64,000 nt of DNA, taken from the NCBI GenBank assembly GCA_965246925.1, contig OZ251994.1:620001-684000 (forward strand), in the 5' to 3' direction. Positions within the stretch are counted from its first letter, which is position 1; each line of letters starts with the position of its first letter. The notes under the pieces are model-generated. The model saw nothing but the letters and a program-made list of their open reading frames with translations. It did not search any database and was not told the origin of the DNA. Below, one piece after another: positions 59,362-64,000 of this stretch. The translations under genes were made by a program, and so were the position numbers. The DNA is from JANPPS01 sp965246925 (GTDB lineage: Bacteria > Pseudomonadota > Alphaproteobacteria > Acetobacterales > Acetobacteraceae).

Positions 59362-60693
59362 ATGCAGAATTTTACGCGCCGAGGCCTCGGACTCGGTGCA
59401 GGCGCGCTCGCCACCACCGGCCTGCTCGGCACTGCCCACGCCACCGTTACTGGCAAGGATATGCCGGCACTCACCTTTCCCGTCGAAAAAGGCGCATCGC
59501 TCCGGGTGCTTCGCCCCGCCAAGTTCGTGGAGCCGGATGAAGTCATTTTCCGCGAAAACACCAAAGCTTTCGCTGAACAGACCGGGGTACAAGTCCGGGT
59601 CGATTTCTCGGGCTGGGAAGATCTCCGGCCGCAGACCGCCGTCACGGCCAATACCGGGGCCGGGCCGGACGTCGTTGTCGGCTGGACCGACGATCCGCAC
59701 CTATACTCTGACAAGCTGCTCGACCTTACTGAAATCGGTGAATATCTGGGCGCCCGCTACGGCGGCTGGTACGAGTTGTCCGAAAAATACGGCAAGAAGT
59801 TCGGCACGAATCAGTGGATTGCCTTGCCGATGGGCGCCAGCGGCGGTCCGGCCGTCTATCGTGTTTCGTGGCTGAAAGAGATCGGGTTCGACGCGTTCCC
59901 CACCACGCTCGACGGCTTTCTGGACATGTGCCGCAAATTAAAGAAGTCCGGCCATCCCGCCGGGTTCTCCACCGGTCACGCCGTCGGCGACGCTAATTCA
60001 TACTGTAGCTGGCTGGTATGGGCGTTTGGCGGCAAGATGACCGACGAGAAGAACGCAGTCACGATCAATTCCAAGGAGACGATCGAGGCGCTCAAATTCG
60101 CCCGCGCCCTGTATGAGACATTCATTCCCGGAACGAACTCCTGGCTCGATCCATCGAACAACAAGGCGATGCTTGCCGGTGAGATTGGTGCGACACAAAA
60201 CGGCGTGTCACTGTACTACTCGGCCAAGAATAGTAATGATCCCGCTTTGAAGGCCATTGCCGCCGACATGAACCATGCCCGTATGCCGATCGGCCCTGTG
60301 GGTGTCAGCACCGAAGCCGCCCTGGCCATCAATGCTATGGCGTTCAAGCACACCAAGTATCCCAATGCCGCTAAAGCCTACCTCACCTACATGATGGAGG
60401 GGCCGCAATACGACAAATGGCTCAGCGGCAGCTTCGGCTATTGGGGCCAGCCGCTCCGCGCCTATGCCGACAGCGCAGTTTGGGCATCGGACCCGAAGAT
60501 TACTCTCTATCGCGAGACGATGGAGAAGAGCCGCTGGCTAGCCTACCCGGGGCCGATTACCGAGGCCTCCGGCGCCGTGACGGCCGACTACGTCATCGTG
60601 GACATGGTCGCAGCCGCCAGCACCGGGGCGAGCACGCCGGAGGACGCCGCCCGGGAGGCGGAACGCCGGGCCAAGCGCTACTATCGCTCCTAA
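59362..60693 (+). CDS. ABC transporter extracellular solute-binding protein (family 1, sugar type)
   Basis: The 443-aa protein starts at ATG 59362, preceded by GGGAGG. Its leader contains a twin-Arg (FTRRGLGLGAGALATTG), suggesting Tat export. The SBP family 1 core follows: EQTGVQVRVDFSGWEDL, TGAGPDVVVGW, GASGGPAVYRVSWLKEIGFDAFPTTLDGF spread over residues 155-185 and a long C-terminal helix. It would bind a carbohydrate or polyol in the periplasm. It lies between the ATPase gene and a racemase-like gene. Confidence 0.92.
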   Translation: MQNFTRRGLGLGAGALATTGLLGTAHATVTGKDMPALTFPVEKGASLRVLRPAKFVEPDEVIFRENTKAFAEQTGVQVRVDFSGWEDLRPQTAVTANTGAGPDVVVGWTDDPHLYSDKLLDLTEIGEYLGARYGGWYELSEKYGKKFGTNQWIALPMGASGGPAVYRVSWLKEIGFDAFPTTLDGFLDMCRKLKKSGHPAGFSTGHAVGDANSYCSWLVWAFGGKMTDEKNAVTINSKETIEALKFARALYETFIPGTNSWLDPSNNKAMLAGEIGATQNGVSLYYSAKNSNDPALKAIAADMNHARMPIGPVGVSTEAALAINAMAFKHTKYPNAAKAYLTYMMEGPQYDKWLSGSFGYWGQPLRAYADSAVWASDPKITLYRETMEKSRWLAYPGPITEASGAVTADYVIVDMVAAASTGASTPEDAAREAERRAKRYYRS

Positions 60694-60698
60694 GGAGT

Positions 60699-61304
60699 AT
60701 GCTGACGATTGCTTGCTTGCACACCGCCTTCTCGAACGTCGATGTGTTCGAGAAGGCGGCAGTCGGATTGCCAGTGCGGCTACGACACGACGTGCAGCCG
60801 CGCCTACTGCAATTTGCTGAGCAGTTCGGCCTTACCCCCGCCTTGATTGCCATGGTTCGTGACGCGGTAGCGCCGCCCCGTGATGCCGATGTCGCGATGC
60901 TAACATGCTCGACATTGGGACCGGCCGTCGAGTACCCGGTTTTACGGCCCGACCAAGCGCTGGCTGCCGCGGCCGTACGTCACGGCGGTCGGGTTCACGT
61001 CCTTTATACTACATCGACCACTGCGGACGTGACCCGTGCGATCTTCGAAACAGCTGGTTCGGTCACAGGAGCGGAGATCGAGTTCCATTTCATCGAAGGC
61101 GCTTGGAACCATTTCAAGCGTGGCGAGCTCGTAGCCTACCACAACCTCATCGCCCGGCACTCCGACCGCTGCAGCGGGATCGGCGTCGTTGCATTAGCGC
61201 AGGCTTCGATGGCAGGCGCTATCGAGCATTGCCAGGGCTCCAAGCCAATGACTAGCCCTCGTGCCGCGCTGGAATTCGCAGCCGAACGATGCGGAACTGC
61301 TTAG
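60699..61304 (+). CDS. Asp/Glu racemase-like protein
   Basis: The 201-aa product begins MLTIACLHTAFSNVDVF and has the racemase-type first Cys region ADVAMLTCSTLGPAVEYP and a second VALAQASMAG. In the second motif the usual Cys is replaced by Ala, so a two-base racemase mechanism is doubtful. It starts 5 nt after the binding-protein stop with AAGGAG just upstream, so it is in the same operon. Cytoplasmic role unknown. Confidence 0.75.
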   Translation: MLTIACLHTAFSNVDVFEKAAVGLPVRLRHDVQPRLLQFAEQFGLTPALIAMVRDAVAPPRDADVAMLTCSTLGPAVEYPVLRPDQALAAAAVRHGGRVHVLYTTSTTADVTRAIFETAGSVTGAEIEFHFIEGAWNHFKRGELVAYHNLIARHSDRCSGIGVVALAQASMAGAIEHCQGSKPMTSPRAALEFAAERCGTA

Positions 61305-62197
61305 CGGGCTACTAATCGCTTTTTGCTCTTAGCCGGCGTTTCGATGTCCGGTTGCTTCACCGCCACCCCGCGGGTCTTCTTTGAAGCCGATGTTTTCTTG
61401 GCGTCGTCGGCGGACCCACCACTTAGACTGCGGCGCAAGGCCTCCATAAGGTCGATTACGTTTGTGTCTTGGGCTTCCTTCACCTGAGCGCCCGGGCTGT
61501 GGTCGGCCTTACTTTGAACCATCTCCCGCACAGCTTCGGCATAACGGTCGTGAAACGCGGTGGGGTCGAAGGGACCTGCCTGCCTCGAGATGATGGCCTT
61601 CGCGATGTCAACCATTTGCGGATCGACCGCCACCTCTGGAATGTCGTCGAACACGGCCCGCTCGTCGCGCACTTCGTCATGGGACCGCAGCGTCGTCAGC
61701 AACATGCCATGTCCACGCGGCTCGATTGCCACGGTCCGTTCGCGCCCGGACATGACTACCCGGCCGATGGCAACCCGCTCTTCACCTTCCATGGCGTCCC
61801 TAATAACGGCATACGGCTCTTGCAGCTCCTTTTTACCCGCGGGAGCTAAGAAGTACGGCTCACCCCAATAAAGCCGGTCGATCTCACGTGTGCTAACGAA
61901 CCGCTCGATCTGAATGGTCTTCGTGCTCTCGAGCTTCACGGATTTTAGTTCGTCATCGCTGACGATGATATATTGCCCTTTCTCGATTTCATATCCGTGC
62001 AACAGAGACGACCGGGGCACGTCCGGAGCCTCTTCGCCCATTTCGGGATCGCGCCAAAACTGCTTGACCCGGCGCTTGGTCTCAGGATGTAGGAGGTGGA
62101 AGTGCACCCCCTCCCCCTCGCTCGTGGCCTTGATCATCGCGACCGGACAGGTCACCAACGAAAGCCGGAGGTGACCCTCCCAAATCGGTCTCGCCAT
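61301..62197 (-). CDS. ku: Ku, non-homologous end-joining DNA-binding protein
   Basis: The 298-aa bacterial Ku starts MARPIWEGHLRLSLVTCPV. It shows VHFHLLHPETKRRVKQFWRDPE, the hallmark EKGQYIIVSDDELKSV and IDRLYWGEPYFLAPAG. The last 40 residues are a Lys-rich tail (TSASKKTRGVAVKQP) that can bind DNA. It forms a ring on broken ends and recruits LigD; no ligD is in the window. It overlaps the convergent racemase-like gene by 4 nt. Confidence 0.96.
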   Translation of the reverse strand: MARPIWEGHLRLSLVTCPVAMIKATSEGEGVHFHLLHPETKRRVKQFWRDPEMGEEAPDVPRSSLLHGYEIEKGQYIIVSDDELKSVKLESTKTIQIERFVSTREIDRLYWGEPYFLAPAGKKELQEPYAVIRDAMEGEERVAIGRVVMSGRERTVAIEPRGHGMLLTTLRSHDEVRDERAVFDDIPEVAVDPQMVDIAKAIISRQAGPFDPTAFHDRYAEAVREMVQSKADHSPGAQVKEAQDTNVIDLMEALRRSLSGGSADDAKKTSASKKTRGVAVKQPDIETPAKSKKRLVAR

Positions 62198-62280
62198 GGT
62201 TCATCTACCTTGCTAGGCCAATATAACGAGACTGGCCTTTACAGGTTGCTTCATTGAAAATGCAGTGAACAAATAAAGTA

Positions 62281-64000
62281 TTACTGTGATGCAGCCCGGT
62301 AAGCCAATGAGTTGTGTAGGTTTTTCACGATCGGGGCTGTCACGTCCGCATAGGACGTAATGGGCAGCGGACGCCCGATCAGATAACCTTGCAGTTCATT
62401 GCACCCCTCTTTCCGTAGTGCATCGGCCTGTCCAGGCGTCTCCACTCCTTCTGCAATCACGGGCAGGTTCAGACCCCGGCCAAGGCCCAGAACGGCGCGG
62501 ATGATAGCGTCGGCACCGTCATTCCGTCCGAGGTCGGCCACGAAACCACGATCGAGCTTGATCTTGTCGAACGGAAAAGCGCGCAAGCTCGCCAAGGAGG
62601 AGTAGCCCGTGCCGAAATCATCCATTGCCAGCCTGACACCCATGGCCCGTACTTTGTGCAACGACGTGATGACGTGATCGGGCTGGTGGGTGTGTGAGGC
62701 GCTAGCGTTAGAAAGCAGCACACTCTCCGTCACCTCAAGCTCGAGCCGTGCCGGGTCTAGGCCGGATTGCTGCAAAGAAGCTTGCACCAGTGCAGGCAGG
62801 TCATCTTGCTGTATCTGCAACGCTGACACGTTGACCGCGATCCTAAGCGGAACGGCCCACGTAGCGGCCTCCATACAAGCTTGCCGCAATACCCAGGCGC
62901 CGATGTTGACAATCAGGCCCGTCGCCTCTGCAACCGGAATGAATACCCCCGGGGACACTGTGCCCCGCTCAGGATGCTGCCAGCGCAACAGCGCCTCGAA
63001 ACCTAAAACGGCGCGGCTCCCGGCATCAGCTTGCGGCTGGTACGCTAGGCTCAGTTCACCCCGAACCAGCGCAAGCCTTAAATCCTGCTCCAATGCACGG
63101 CGCTCCCGATGCTGCCCATCGAGCCCGGGCTGAAAGAAAGCATAGCCGTTGCGGGCTCCTTCCTTCACGCGCGTGCGGGAGGTGTCGGCCGCGGCAAGCA
63201 ACGCCGATGTCTCACCGTCACCCAAGCCTGGCGCGATGTCGTCTGGAAATAGCGCAATACCCACCGACACGGTCACCGCTGCCTCGACCGAACCAAGTTT
63301 GCAAGGCTCCCCTAATAGGGAAACCAGGCGTTCAGCCATACGCCTTGCATCTTCCGGGCCTTCCAGTGCCGCCTGCAGGACGACGAACTCATCCCCGCCG
63401 AGCCGGGCGACCGTGTCACCCTCACGGACGTGCTGACGAATGCGTCCGGCCAACTCGACCAAAAGCTGGTCACCGACAGCGTGGCCGTGCAGGTCGTTCA
63501 CCGTCTTGAATCCATCGAGGTCCAACGCGTGCACTGCCAGCCGCTGGCCGCGCCGCCGGGCCAAGATTATGTTTTGCTTCAGTTGTTCCGTTAATTGCAC
63601 CCGGTTTGCCAGCCCGGTCAGGGCGTCAAACCGGGCGAGGTAGCGCAAGTGCTCGAGCGCGCGCTTCCTTTCCGTGATGTCTTGGACTACTCCGCGGATC
63701 GCCACCACCGTGTCAGCCCGGTCACGCTCACTCCGCAGTTCCGTCCGTCGCCAATGAACGGTCCCGTCCGGCAAGATAGTCCGGAACTCGAGATCGCACG
63801 CGGCGCCGGTCTGCCCGATCCTCGCATACGCCGCCTCGACCTCCGGACGGTCCTCCGGATGCACGAGCAGAAGCGCTCCCTCCCAGGTCGGCATGAAAAC
63901 GGAAGGATCCGTGCCGAACAGCTCATGCAGTTCCTCCGACCACACGAGAGCCTGGCTTCGCACGTCCAGCCGCCACATCCCGATCCGCGCGATGTGGTTC
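62281..64000 (-). CDS. PAS-GGDEF-EAL protein (c-di-GMP turnover), cut by window edge
   Basis: The reverse frame is open to the right edge; the ATG at 63978 is internal, since upstream codons continue a PAS domain (HIARIGMWRLD). Domains in order are PAS (to about residue 115 of the visible part), GGDEF with RLGGDEFVVL and EAL with FEALLRWQHP, DDFGTGYSSL and EGVET. Both catalytic motifs are intact, so it can make and break c-di-GMP. The N-terminus and possibly other sensor domains lie outside the window. Confidence 0.94.
   Translation of the reverse strand, partial: NHIARIGMWRLDVRSQALVWSEELHELFGTDPSVFMPTWEGALLLVHPEDRPEVEAAYARIGQTGAACDLEFRTILPDGTVHWRRTELRSERDRADTVVAIRGVVQDITERKRALEHLRYLARFDALTGLANRVQLTEQLKQNIILARRRGQRLAVHALDLDGFKTVNDLHGHAVGDQLLVELAGRIRQHVREGDTVARLGGDEFVVLQAALEGPEDARRMAERLVSLLGEPCKLGSVEAAVTVSVGIALFPDDIAPGLGDGETSALLAAADTSRTRVKEGARNGYAFFQPGLDGQHRERRALEQDLRLALVRGELSLAYQPQADAGSRAVLGFEALLRWQHPERGTVSPGVFIPVAEATGLIVNIGAWVLRQACMEAATWAVPLRIAVNVSALQIQQDDLPALVQASLQQSGLDPARLELEVTESVLLSNASASHTHQPDHVITSLHKVRAMGVRLAMDDFGTGYSSLASLRAFPFDKIKLDRGFVADLGRNDGADAIIRAVLGLGRGLNLPVIAEGVETPGQADALRKEGCNELQGYLIGRPLPITSYADVTAPIVKNLHNSLAYRAASQ

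Noticed and set aside
59288..59875. 195-codon forward frame overlapping the sugar-binding protein gene
   Set aside because: Ser/Pro/Arg-rich shadow; the overlapping frame has a clear Tat leader and SBP family 1 sequence.

Overview
The window is high-GC, gene-dense bacterial DNA with no rRNA, tRNA or CRISPR array that I could see. It looks alphaproteobacterial and most likely Acetobacteraceae (Rhodospirillales). The pointers are the overall protein flavour, a fused LplT-acyltransferase-acyl-ACP-synthetase protein, a phage-type DUF6362 protein and small Lys/Pro-rich proteins I associate with that group. The family assignment is inference, because no marker gene is present.

Left part (1-24.1 kb). 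A composite FAD/Fe-S glycolate/D-lactate-type dehydrogenase is translationally coupled to a cyclase-family hydrolase. A complete reverse-strand potassium operon follows: a 27-aa peptide, kdpF, kdpA, kdpB, kdpC, then kdpD and kdpE, with a parDE-type toxin-antitoxin pair lodged between kdpC and kdpD. Next come a frameshifted secreted phosphodiesterase-like gene and a long reverse-strand cluster. That cluster holds a phosphonate-monoester-hydrolase-type sulfatase-fold enzyme, a peptide-type ABC importer (binding protein, two ATPases, DppB-type permease, two tandem DppC-type permeases) and an amidase. The binding-protein gene is bracketed by two composite palindromic repeats, one of which runs into the 5' end of the first ATPase gene.

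Middle (24.1-45.8 kb). A small hydrophilic protein is followed by a 119-bp element with 23-bp imperfect terminal inverted repeats. A giant phospholipid-recycling fusion (lplT-aas) is divergent from a TetR regulator, with two perfect TGAAC-N3-GTTCA palindromes over the promoter region. A coupled three-gene envelope operon follows in transcription order: a 1807-aa secreted protein with an LprI-like N-terminus, a thioester-less bacterial alpha-2-macroglobulin, and penicillin-binding protein 1C. Small proteins, an RTX-like secreted protein and an EcsC-family protein complete the stretch.

Right part (45.8-64 kb). This is a patchwork of accessory genes: a DUF6362 phage-like remnant, glycosyltransferases and a methyltransferase, an alpha/beta-hydrolase lipoprotein without its nucleophile serine, an MFS transporter, a PIN-domain toxin-antitoxin pair, a second surface/RTX-like protein, and two PEP-CTERM 'choice-of-anchor E' paralogues with a shared upstream motif. 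It ends with a sugar-type ABC ATPase and binding protein without permeases, linked to an Asp/Glu-racemase-like protein, then Ku, and a PAS-GGDEF-EAL protein cut by the window edge.

The most interesting candidate for an undescribed system is the giant LprI-domain protein / alpha-2-macroglobulin / PBP1C operon (28.9-42.1 kb). It would combine lysozyme inhibition, protease interaction and peptidoglycan repair in the periplasm.
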